DNA of 64,000 nucleotides from Mesorhizobium sp. (lineage in GTDB: Bacteria > Pseudomonadota > Alphaproteobacteria > Rhizobiales > Rhizobiaceae): NCBI RefSeq assembly GCF_017306585.1, contig NZ_JAFKIC010000113.1, positions 1 to 64,000 of the forward strand. Reading direction: 5' to 3'. The notes below the pieces were generated by a model. The model was not told where the DNA came from, did not search any database, and saw only the letters and a program-made list of their open reading frames with translations. The position numbers and the translations under genes are program-made. Shown piece by piece: positions 43,192 to 50,754 of the stretch (position 1 is the stretch's first letter; each line of letters opens with the position of its first letter).

Positions 43192-43438
43192 GACAGACCC
43201 TTTCCTTGTCGTGATTCACAGGCCAGCCAGCCATCGGGCAGCTTTGCGGCGATTGCGCGGCAAGGGGGCGGGCCTGTGCATTAACCATCAATTAACTATC
43301 CGTTCGCCTTTGAATCAAATCCGAGGGATAGTGTTGGTGTCCGGGCGGGACGGCCCGGCGAGACCAGAAAAAACAAGCGACGGACCACCGTCGGCCTGCG
43401 GGGAGGCGTCATCATCCTTGTCGATGAGGAGCGCCGGA

Positions 43439-43717
43439 ATGAAGATCGAAGACGCGGTTATGCAAGCGACGGCCGGGGCGAGCACGCTGGCGTCATGCCT
43501 CGGCCAGCCGGTAATTGCCTACCATGTGACGGCAATCATGCGCGAGGCGGACCTTGGGCACGCCAGGCAGATGCAACTCGCCCTGATGCGGCGCAGCGTG
43601 GAGGCGCTGGTCGATGACGGGCTGGAGGATGACGCCGCGATGCGTTTTGCCTCGCAGTTCCAGGGGCGGGTCGATCTGACATGGCAGATGCTGCATGCCA
43701 ACGGCACGGCCCACTGA
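43439..43717 (+). CDS. Small hypothetical protein
   Basis: 92 residues from the ATG at 43439, with GAGGAG 8 bp upstream. The product (MKIEDAVMQATAGASTLASC, HARQMQLALMRRSVEALVDD, RVDLTWQMLHANGTAH) is a helical protein without signal peptide. Longer in-frame starts exist upstream but overlap the divergent gene start region and lack family support. No family recognised. Confidence 0.6.
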   Translation: MKIEDAVMQATAGASTLASCLGQPVIAYHVTAIMREADLGHARQMQLALMRRSVEALVDDGLEDDAAMRFASQFQGRVDLTWQMLHANGTAH

Positions 43718-43821
43718 GTTCTCCCAGGGCGGGCGCATTCTTCGAAGAGCTCGATATCCGGGAAGAGCCGCGCGGGTGAAGTGCGATCCAGAATTAATCG
43801 AGTCGGGGCCCCGAGACCCGG

Positions 43822-45480
43822 CTAGCCCTTCCGCTTCTCCACCTCGGCCTTGCGCAGCAGGAAGCGCTGGATCTTGCCGCTCGGGGTCTTCGGCAATTCG
43901 CTGACGAAATCGATCTCGCGCGGATAGGAATGGGCCGAGAGCCGCTTGCGGACGTGCCGCGCCAGTTCCTCGGCCAGTTCCGGGCTGCCCTTGAAGGAAG
44001 GCGCCAGGATGACGAAGGCCTTGACGATCTCGGTGCGCTGCGGGTCGGGCACGCCGACGACCGCGGCCTCGTTGACGGCGGGGTGTTCGATGAGCGCGCT
44101 TTCGACGTCGAACGGGCCGATCCGATAACCGGATGATGTGATGACGTCGTCGGCGCGGCCGATGAAGGAGACCGAGCCGTCGGGCTCGTATTCGACCGTG
44201 TCGCCGGTGCGATAGTAGCCGCCCTCGATCGCCGGCGTGTCGGCCTGGTGATAGCCGTCGAACCAGCGCAGCGGCGACCTGGCGATGTCGACGGCAAGCA
44301 CGCCGGGCTGGTTGGGGCCGAGCTCGTTGCCGGCTTCGTCCAGCACCACGACGCGGTAGCCCGGCATGGCGAAGCCCGCCGAGCCGGTGCGCACCGTGTG
44401 CGCCAGTCCATGGTGATTGTTGACCATCATGCCGTTTTCGGTCTGGCCATAATGGTCATGGATGGGCGCGGCGAGATGGGCGTCGAACCAGCGGATGACT
44501 TCGGGGTTGAGAGGCTCGCCGGCGCTGCTCACCACGCGCAGGCGGCCCTTGACGGCAGCGGCCGCCTCAGGGCCTTCCGCCAGCAGCAGGCGGAAGGCGG
44601 TGGGCGAGCCGGCAAGGCTGGTGACGCCGAGCCGCTCGATGAGATCATAGGTGCTTCTGGCGGTGAAGGGGCCTTCGTTGAAGGTCGTGGCGATGCCGAG
44701 CAGCAGCGGCCCGGTGATGCCGTAGTAGAGCCCGTAGGCCCAGCCAGGATCGGCGATGTTCCAGAAGATATCGTCGCGGCGCAGCCCGATCGCGTCGCGC
44801 ATATAGGCGCCGAAGGCAAGCAGCGCGCGCAATGGCACCGGCACGCCCTTGGGCAGGCCCGTGGTGCCCGAGGTCGACATCATCATGAACAGGTCGTGGC
44901 CCCTGCGCATCACCGGCGCGCAGTCGGGCGAAGCAGCGGCCAGCGCTGCACGGAAATCGATGTCGCCGCCGGCCAGCGTGTCGCCGGCGCCGAGGATCGT
45001 GGCGACCGGCGGATGGCTGGCGATCTCGTCGAGCTTGCCGCGATTGGCCGGATTGGTGACCACCAGCTTCGCGCCGGAGTAACCTAGCCGGTGCTCGATG
45101 GCCTTGGGGCCGAAGGCGGTGAACAGCGGCTGGTAGACGGCGCCGATGCGCCATGTGCCGAGGATCAGCCCCACCAGTTCGGGAATGCGTGGCAAAAGGC
45201 CCGCCACGACATCGCCGGGGCCGACGCCCTTCGCCTTGAGCAGGTTGGCGACGCGGCCCGACATGGCGTCGAGGTCCTCGAACGTGAATTCCCTGAGGTC
45301 GCCTGTCGCCGAGATCGCGCGCAGCGCCAGCCGGTTCTCTCCGGTGTGGCGGGCGCAGCATTCGACATAGGCGTTGATGCCGGTCGCCGGATCGCCCTCC
45401 AGCCTGGCGATCTCGTCCTCGATGCGAAAGCGCGCGGCGGCGTCGTCATAGCGCGGCAGGCCGGCGTCTGTCGTGGTCAT
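43822..45480 (-). CDS. Acyl-CoA synthetase (AMP-forming, acetyl/medium-chain type)
   Basis: 552 residues of the acyl-AMP ligase superfamily. Motifs: FMMMSTSGTTGLPKGVPVPL (P-loop), HDHYGQTENGMMVNNHH (A5), YYRTGDTVEYEPDG (A7), RADDVITSSGYRIGPFDVES (A8) and the catalytic Lys in TPSGKIQRFLLR near the C-terminus. The pattern fits enzymes near acetyl-CoA synthetase and the medium-chain ACSM group; the acid is not determined. The start is the ATG at 45480. Its upstream neighbour is a LysR regulator on the same strand. Confidence 0.92.
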   Translation of the reverse strand: MTTTDAGLPRYDDAAARFRIEDEIARLEGDPATGINAYVECCARHTGENRLALRAISATGDLREFTFEDLDAMSGRVANLLKAKGVGPGDVVAGLLPRIPELVGLILGTWRIGAVYQPLFTAFGPKAIEHRLGYSGAKLVVTNPANRGKLDEIASHPPVATILGAGDTLAGGDIDFRAALAAASPDCAPVMRRGHDLFMMMSTSGTTGLPKGVPVPLRALLAFGAYMRDAIGLRRDDIFWNIADPGWAYGLYYGITGPLLLGIATTFNEGPFTARSTYDLIERLGVTSLAGSPTAFRLLLAEGPEAAAAVKGRLRVVSSAGEPLNPEVIRWFDAHLAAPIHDHYGQTENGMMVNNHHGLAHTVRTGSAGFAMPGYRVVVLDEAGNELGPNQPGVLAVDIARSPLRWFDGYHQADTPAIEGGYYRTGDTVEYEPDGSVSFIGRADDVITSSGYRIGPFDVESALIEHPAVNEAAVVGVPDPQRTEIVKAFVILAPSFKGSPELAEELARHVRKRLSAHSYPREIDFVSELPKTPSGKIQRFLLRKAEVEKRKG

Positions 45481-45580
45481 GGCAATCCTCCCTGGCGGTG
45501 CGCCATCTCCCCATGGCGCGCTGTCGGACGGACAATGACATCAGAAGGCGGCGATGGGCAACGCGGGGACCGTGACGAGC

Positions 45581-46474
45581 CTAAAGGTTCGCCTCGGCGA
45601 AGATGCGCGCGGCCCAGTCGAGGAAGACGCGCAGGCGTGGCGAGAGCTGCCGGTTTTGCGGGTAGAGCGCCGACAGCGGCGTCGGCGAGGGCGGATAATC
45701 GGCCAGCACCTCGACCAGCATGCCCTGGGCAAGATCCTTCTCGAAGCGGTAGCGCGGCGCCTGGATGAGGCCGAGGCCGAGCCGGGCAAGATCGGCGGCG
45801 GTGTCTGAATTGTTGGCGGCGACCCGGCCGGGCAGCCTGACCTCGCGGGTCTTGCCGGCGACGGTGAATTCGAAAGGCAGCACCTCGCCGGTGCGCGAGG
45901 AGACGAAGCCGATCGCCTGGTGGCCGTCCAGCGCATCGGGGGAGGCGGGCATGCCGTGGCGCGCGAGATAGGCTGGGCTGGCGCAGGTCATCTCGCGGAT
46001 AAGGCCGAGGCGGCGCATGATCATGCCGGAATCCGGCGGCTCGCCGACGCGGATGACGCAATCGACGCCTTCGCGCACGAGGTCGACCAGTCGGTCGCTC
46101 TGGCCGATCTGCAGGTCGATGCGCGGGTAGCGCTCGAGGAATTGCGGCAGGCGCGGCAACAGGAAGGTGCGGGTGAGCAGCGTGCTGGCGTCGATGCGCA
46201 GCAGGCCGAAGGGCTCGGCGTCGCGGAAGGCGGCTTCGGCATCCTCTATCTCGGCCAGGATCGACAGGCAGCGCCGGTAATAGGCCTCGCCGTCCTGCGT
46301 GGCGTTCACCTGCCGTGTCGTGCGCTCCAGCAGCCGCGCGCCGAGATGTTCCTCCAGCCGCCGCACCGCCTCCGTCGCGGTCGAGCGGGGCAGGCCGAGA
46401 TCGGCGGCGGCAGCGGTGAAGCTGCGCCGCTCCAGCACGCGCACGAAGAGCCGCATCGTGTCCAGACGGTCCAT
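45581..46474 (-). CDS. LysR-family transcriptional regulator
   Basis: 297 residues. The winged HTH is TMRLFVRVLERRSFTAAAAD then LGLPRSTATEAVRRLEEHLG and ARLLERTTRQVNATQDGEAY. The ligand domain follows with LLRIDASTLLTRTFLLPRLP. It is divergent from the SDR gene at 46578 across 103 bp, the classic LysR arrangement, so it probably controls the SDR/SDR/tautomerase group. Confidence 0.93.
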   Translation of the reverse strand: MDRLDTMRLFVRVLERRSFTAAAADLGLPRSTATEAVRRLEEHLGARLLERTTRQVNATQDGEAYYRRCLSILAEIEDAEAAFRDAEPFGLLRIDASTLLTRTFLLPRLPQFLERYPRIDLQIGQSDRLVDLVREGVDCVIRVGEPPDSGMIMRRLGLIREMTCASPAYLARHGMPASPDALDGHQAIGFVSSRTGEVLPFEFTVAGKTREVRLPGRVAANNSDTAADLARLGLGLIQAPRYRFEKDLAQGMLVEVLADYPPSPTPLSALYPQNRQLSPRLRVFLDWAARIFAEANL

Positions 46475-46577
46475 GGCCTTTGTTCGCAGTTTCCGAATAG
46501 TGATGTCAAGATAAGGCTGATTATCCGGGAAATTATATCGCCTATCTCAGCGTCACCAACAACGCGGAGAGACTTCC
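46475..46577. promoter_or_regulatory. Divergent LysR/SDR promoter region
   Basis: This 103-bp gap is clearly AT-richer than the flanking genes. It contains an ATAAGGCTGATTAT dyad (46511-46524, ATAA and TTAT arms), of the size expected for a LysR-type site, and TTATCCGGGAAATTATA just after it. The exact operator and -10/-35 boxes are not certain. Confidence 0.4.
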
Positions 46578-47336
46578 ATGACATCTCATGAAACAAATAC
46601 GGACACCCAAACCAGAACGGCGATCGTGACCGGCGCTTCAAAAGGCATCGGCGCGGCGATCGCCCAGCGGCTCGCCCGCGACGGCATTGCCGTCGTCGTC
46701 AACTATGCGCGCGGCCGCGCCGAGGCCGAAGCACTCGTCCAGGCCATCGAAGCCAAGGGCGGCAAGGCGATCGCCGTGCAGGCCGATATCGCCGATCCCG
46801 CAGGCATGGCCACGCTGTTTAATGCCGGCGAAAAGGCGTTCGGCGGCGTCGACATCCTCGTCAACAATGCCGGCGTCATGAAGCTGTCGCCGCTGGCCGA
46901 GACCGACGACGCCGCCTTCGACAATCAGGTGGCGATCAATCTCGGCGGCGTCTTCCGCGGCATGCGGGAGGCCGCGCGCCGGCTTCGCGAGGGCGGCCGC
47001 ATCGTCAATTTCTCCTCCAGCGTCGTCGGCCTCTACCAGCCGGGCTACGGCGTCTATGCCGCCACCAAGGCGGCCGTCGAGGCGATGACGCACATCCTGG
47101 CCAAGGAGCTCGGCCCGCGCCGCGTCACCGTCAATGCGGTGGCGCCCGGACCGATCGAAACGGCGCTGTTCACCGACGGCAAGAGCGCGGCGCAGATCGA
47201 GGCGATCTCCAGAATGATCCCGCTCGGCAGGCTCGGCCAGCCCGACGATATTGCCGGCGTGGTCTCGTTCCTGGCCGGCCCGGACAGTTTCTGGGTCAAC
47301 GGGCAAATCATCCGCGCCAATGGCGGCGTGATCTGA
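46578..47336 (+). CDS. SDR-family oxidoreductase (3-oxoacyl-ACP-reductase-like)
   Basis: 252 residues of the classical SDR type. NAD(P) loop TGASKGIGAAIA, NNAG (VDILVNNAGVMKLS), catalytic Ser (NFSSSVVGLYQPGYG) and YAATKAAVEAM for the YxxxK pair are all intact, with GWxN-like end FWVNGQIIRANGGVI. AGAGAGAC precedes the ATG. It is the first gene of the rightward group opposite the LysR regulator. Confidence 0.92.
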   Translation: MTSHETNTDTQTRTAIVTGASKGIGAAIAQRLARDGIAVVVNYARGRAEAEALVQAIEAKGGKAIAVQADIADPAGMATLFNAGEKAFGGVDILVNNAGVMKLSPLAETDDAAFDNQVAINLGGVFRGMREAARRLREGGRIVNFSSSVVGLYQPGYGVYAATKAAVEAMTHILAKELGPRRVTVNAVAPGPIETALFTDGKSAAQIEAISRMIPLGRLGQPDDIAGVVSFLAGPDSFWVNGQIIRANGGVI

Positions 47337-47347
47337 AGGAGGCCGAC

Positions 47348-48242
47348 ATGCAGCAGACAATCCTGATCACCGGCGCCTCCAGCGGCTTCGGCGCGATGAC
47401 CGCGCGGGCGCTCGCCCGGGCCGGCCACACCGTCTATGCCTCGATGCGCGATCCCAAGGCGCGCGGCGGCGTCGCCGCCAGCGAGATGGAGGCGTTGGCC
47501 CGCAACGAGGGCCTGGCGCTGAGGCCGATCGCCCTCGACGTCACCTCCGACGCGTCGGCCGAGGCGGCGGTGGCCCATATCGTCGGCGAGGCGGGCCGGC
47601 TCGACGTGCTGATCCACAATGCCGGGCATATGGGCTTCGGCCCGACGGAGGCATTCTCGCCCGAACAGCTGGCGCAACTCTACGACGTCAATGTCGTCGG
47701 CACGCAGCGCGTCAACCGCGCGGCGCTGCCGCATATGCGGTCCCTCGGCCGCGCCCAGATGATCTGGGTCGGCTCCAGCAGCACGCGCGGCGGCACGCCG
47801 CCATTCCTGGCGGCCTATTTCGCGGCCAAGGCCGGCATGGACGCGCTGGCGCAGAGCTATGCGCTGGAACTCGCCCGCTTCGGCATCGAGACGACGATCG
47901 TGGTGCCCGGCGCCTTCACCAAAGGGCACGGAGCATTTCCACCACGCGGCCCAGCCGGCGGACGCGGCGCGCGCCGGGCTCTACTGGGCCGGTCCCTATG
48001 CCGGCGTCGACCAGCAGGTGCTGAAGGGGCTGGCGGCACTGGAACCGGGGGATGCCGATCCGGCTGATGTCGCGGCGGCGATCGTCGACCTCGTGGCGAT
48101 GCCGCATGGCAGCCGCCCGCTGCGCGTCCATGTCGACCCCTCGCAGGACGGCGCCGAGATCGTCAACGGTGTCGCCGACCGCGTGCGGGCGCAGCTCATC
48201 GAGCGGATCGGCCTTGCCGACCTGCTGCACCCCAAAGCCTGA
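47348..48242 (+). pseudogene. Second SDR-family gene, broken by a +1 frameshift
   Basis: The first part (47348 to about 47925) encodes a normal SDR: TGASSGFGAMTARALARAGH, NAGHMGFGPTEAFSPEQLAQ, and AAYFAAKAGMDALAQS (YxxxK). Just after GAFTKG the frame breaks. Reading continues in the next frame from about 47927 as TEHFHHAAQPADAARAGLYW then VLKGLAALEPGDADPADVAA and RPLRVHVDPSQDGAEIVNGV, a clean SDR C-terminus to the stop at 48242. Removing one G from the GGG at 47924-47926 restores a single protein of about 297 residues. This is either a real inactivating insertion or a one-base assembly error. Confidence 0.85.
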
Positions 48243-48269
48243 AACCAAACACAAGACAAGGAAACGACC

Positions 48270-48482
48270 ATGCCATTCGCCAACATCAAGATGCCGCAGG
48301 CGGCCCTCTCCAAAGCGCAGAAGGAAGACCTCATCCACCGCACCACGGCCATGTTCGTCGACTTCTTCGGCGAAGGCGTGCGGCCTTACACGATGGTGCT
48401 TGTCGAGGAGGTGGCCGATGGCGGCTATGGCCGCGCCGACGAGGTTTTCATCGTGCCGGAGGCCTATCGAGCCAGGGAGTAG
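48270..48482 (+). CDS. 4-oxalocrotonate tautomerase-like protein
   Basis: 70 residues beginning MPFANIKMPQAALSKAQKED, so Pro1 (the catalytic base of the family) is exposed after Met removal. The fold segments LIHRTTAMFVDFFGEG and YTMVLVEEVADGGYGRADEV are typical. Such enzymes tautomerise enol/keto acids. AAGGAAACGACC precedes the ATG. It is the last gene of the SDR group. Confidence 0.85.
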   Translation: MPFANIKMPQAALSKAQKEDLIHRTTAMFVDFFGEGVRPYTMVLVEEVADGGYGRADEVFIVPEAYRARE

Positions 48483-49055
48483 CTCGAGGAATGGCGGCGG
48501 CGCCGGAGCGAGGCGCCGCACTTCTTCGCGCATAGTCGTCATATGACGACTGGCCGGTATCGCCGCCAGCGTTCACTCTGCATGCCGGTATCCATGCTTG
48601 CCGCATGTCTGGTCCCGAAAACCGATGCCCCCTTTGGGCGACATGCAAGAGCGGCGGGGGCCGGGTGGGCGCCACGGGCTGCCCACCCGTCTCGGCTGCC
48701 CGGCGGCGACGCGCTACCTGAGGCATTTGCGCAACAGATTGGCGGTAAATTCCCGGTGGCGGCATCACGGCGCGATGATGGTCGGCCATGGTGTCGGGAC
48801 GCTATCACCGTGAAAAACATGATTAAAACAGTCATCTATTAAAGCGAAGCGCGCCACGCTCGGGAAAATCATTCTAACCCTTTGCCATTGCGACAGAATT
48901 TCAGAAGCCATAGGGGATGGATATCAGCGGCTTGCGTGGTGACAGCATGGAGCCGGCCCACGGTTCGCAGTCCCAATGGTCCGTCGTCCTTTCCATTTCC
49001 TGTCGGCGCGCTGTCCCGGCCCATCCTTGTCGGGCAAAGATCCCGGACGCGCCGC
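48483..49055. other. Intergenic region upstream of the FecI-type gene
   Basis: 573 bp with no convincing gene; frames extending upstream of the sigma factor from a TTG at 48882 encode residues with no family resemblance. An AT-rich stretch at about 48800-48900 is the likely promoter. Within it GAAAATCATTCTAACCC (48864-48880) reads TTAGAATGATTTTC on the minus strand, a partial match to the rhizobial iron-response (Irr-type) TTTAGAA-N3-TTCTAAA box. The match is weak. Confidence 0.4.
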
Positions 49056-49562
49056 GTGAGGTGGGACCTGCACGGCCTGTTCGTGCGTCATGCGCGCGAG
49101 ATCGACCGGTTCCTGCGCCGCCGTGGCCACACGCCGGAAACCGCGGCCGACCTGACCCAGGATACGTTCGTGCGGATGATGGCGGCGGCCCCGGGCAGGG
49201 CGGAGGAAAACCCGCGCGCCTATCTGTGGCGCGTCGCGCGCAACCTCTCGATCGATCTGAGACGGCGCGAGCGCGTCGTCGAGCACGTGCATCTGGCCGA
49301 CGAGGCGTTCCAGCGCATCGCCGACGGCGCGCCTTCGCCCGAAACCGTCGTCTATGACCGGCAGCGGCTGGCGATCGTGGAGAAGGCTCTGCTGGAACTG
49401 CCCGCGCGCACCCGCAGCGCCTTCGAGATGCACAGGATGGGCGAGAAGACGATGAGCGAGGTCGCCGTCGAACTCGGCCTGTCGACATCGCGGACCTGGA
49501 CGCTGATCCGCCGTGCCTACCAGCACCTGCGCGCACGTCTCAACGAGGATGAAGCGTCATGA
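49056..49562 (+). CDS. fecI: FecI-type ECF sigma factor
   Basis: 168 residues from a GTG at 49056, the usual FecI length. Region 2 is LHGLFVRHAREIDRFLRRRG then ADLTQDTFVRMMAAAP and AYLWRVARNLSIDLRRRERV. Region 4 is LPARTRSAFEMHRMGEKTMS, then VAVELGLSTSRTWTLIRRAY (HTH). It ends just before the fecR gene. With FecR and the receptor it forms a cell-surface signalling unit that turns on iron or heme uptake. Confidence 0.9.
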   Translation: MRWDLHGLFVRHAREIDRFLRRRGHTPETAADLTQDTFVRMMAAAPGRAEENPRAYLWRVARNLSIDLRRRERVVEHVHLADEAFQRIADGAPSPETVVYDRQRLAIVEKALLELPARTRSAFEMHRMGEKTMSEVAVELGLSTSRTWTLIRRAYQHLRARLNEDEAS

Positions 49563-49659
49563 ACCGCGCGCGCAATTCACGCCGTGGCAGGAAATCGGCG
49601 CCGTCCGTTCGTTTCAGTCGGTACCGGACCATCTCGGCTCCGGCACCAGGGGCGCCAGC

Positions 49660-50610
49660 ATGACCGGGGACGAAAACGACGAAGACAGGCTTTTCGAGGA
49701 AGCGGCCGACCTTGCCATCCGGCTGCAGAACGAGCCGGCCAGCCCGGTCGCCCACGAGCTTGTCCAGCAATGGCGCGCGCGCGGCCCGGCCCATGAGGCG
49801 GCCTGGGCGGAAGTCGCCGAAATCCGCGGCATGGCCGGGAAGGTGTTCCAGGATCGGCGCGACGCCGCGGCCGGGGAGGGCATGTCACGGCGCAAGGTCA
49901 TCCTGACGGGCCTTGCCGGCTTCGCCGCGCTCGGCGCGGGCGCGATCTACGGGCCGGACCTGCTTCTGCGCCTCAGGGCCGACCAGGTGACCACGACGGC
50001 CGAGTTGCGCAAGGTCACGCTCGCCGACGGCAGCGTCGTCACGCTCGGCCCCGACAGCGCCATGCGAAGCACCTTCACGCCTGCCTTCAGGCATGTGGAA
50101 CTGCTGGCCGGCATGGCCTTCTTCGAGGTCGCGCCCGATGCCGCGCGGCCTTTCCGGGTCGAGGTCGAAACCCTGACCGCGACGGCCCTCGGCACCGCCT
50201 TCGATGTCAGCCGCGACGCCGGATCCCTGACGGTGTCGGTCGCGCATGGGCTGGTCGAGGTGGCGATGCCGGAATCGCCGCTGGCGCAGGCGCAGCGTCT
50301 TGCCGAGGGCGACTGGCTGGCGCTCGATGACGGCGAGATCGAACTGGGAAAGCGCGACGCCAGCCAGATCGCGGCATGGCGCGACGGATTTATCGTCGCC
50401 GACCGCGAAACGGTATCGTCGGTCGTGGCCAGGATCGCGCGCTGGAAATCCGGCCGCGTCGTCATCGCCGATGCCGGCCTCGGCGCGGGACGCATCAGCG
50501 GCGTCTTCGACCTCACCGATCCGCTCGCCGCGCTCGAAGCGGTCGTCCAGCCCTATCAGGGCAAGGTGCGGCGGATATCGCCCTGGCTGACCGTCATTTC
50601 ATCGATCTGA
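49660..50610 (+). CDS. fecR: FecR-type anti-sigma/sigma regulator
   Basis: 316 residues from the ATG at 49660, with AGGGGCG 6 bp upstream; an ATG at 49549 is an alternative. Residues about 5-45 are the cytoplasmic DUF4880-type sigma-binding domain (LFEEAADLAIRLQNEPASPV). A single membrane segment follows near 78-98 (KVILTGLAGFAALGAGAIY). The periplasmic FecR domain has LADGSVVTLGPDSAMRSTFT and VELLAGMAFFEVAPDAARPF. A C-terminal secretin/TonB-like stretch ends VQPYQGKVRRISPWLTVI. It relays receptor status to FecI across the inner membrane. Confidence 0.9.
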   Translation: MTGDENDEDRLFEEAADLAIRLQNEPASPVAHELVQQWRARGPAHEAAWAEVAEIRGMAGKVFQDRRDAAAGEGMSRRKVILTGLAGFAALGAGAIYGPDLLLRLRADQVTTTAELRKVTLADGSVVTLGPDSAMRSTFTPAFRHVELLAGMAFFEVAPDAARPFRVEVETLTATALGTAFDVSRDAGSLTVSVAHGLVEVAMPESPLAQAQRLAEGDWLALDDGEIELGKRDASQIAAWRDGFIVADRETVSSVVARIARWKSGRVVIADAGLGAGRISGVFDLTDPLAALEAVVQPYQGKVRRISPWLTVISSI

Positions 50611-50645
50611 AAAAATACGGGTCATCGATCTGAAAAAAATGCGGG
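50601..50645. repeat. Tandem direct repeat at the 3' end of fecR
   Basis: ATCGATCTGAAAAAATACGGG (50601-50621) is followed by ATCGATCTGAAAAAAATGCGGG (50624-50645). The first copy includes the last codons and stop codon of fecR. A short tandem duplication is the likely origin. The A-runs could affect termination or slippage. Confidence 0.75.
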
Positions 50646-50754
50646 ACAGGGGGAGAAAATCCCGAACCCCTGTTCGTTTCACGAGACAGGGATGCCGTCA
50701 GCCGCTGCCAACAGGTCCTCCCTCCCACAAAAATCAAAACGGAGCGGCTGAGCC

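Noticed and set aside
48882..49055. Upstream extension of the FecI gene from a TTG
   Set aside because: The added residues do not match the family, and the GTG at 49056 gives the usual FecI length.
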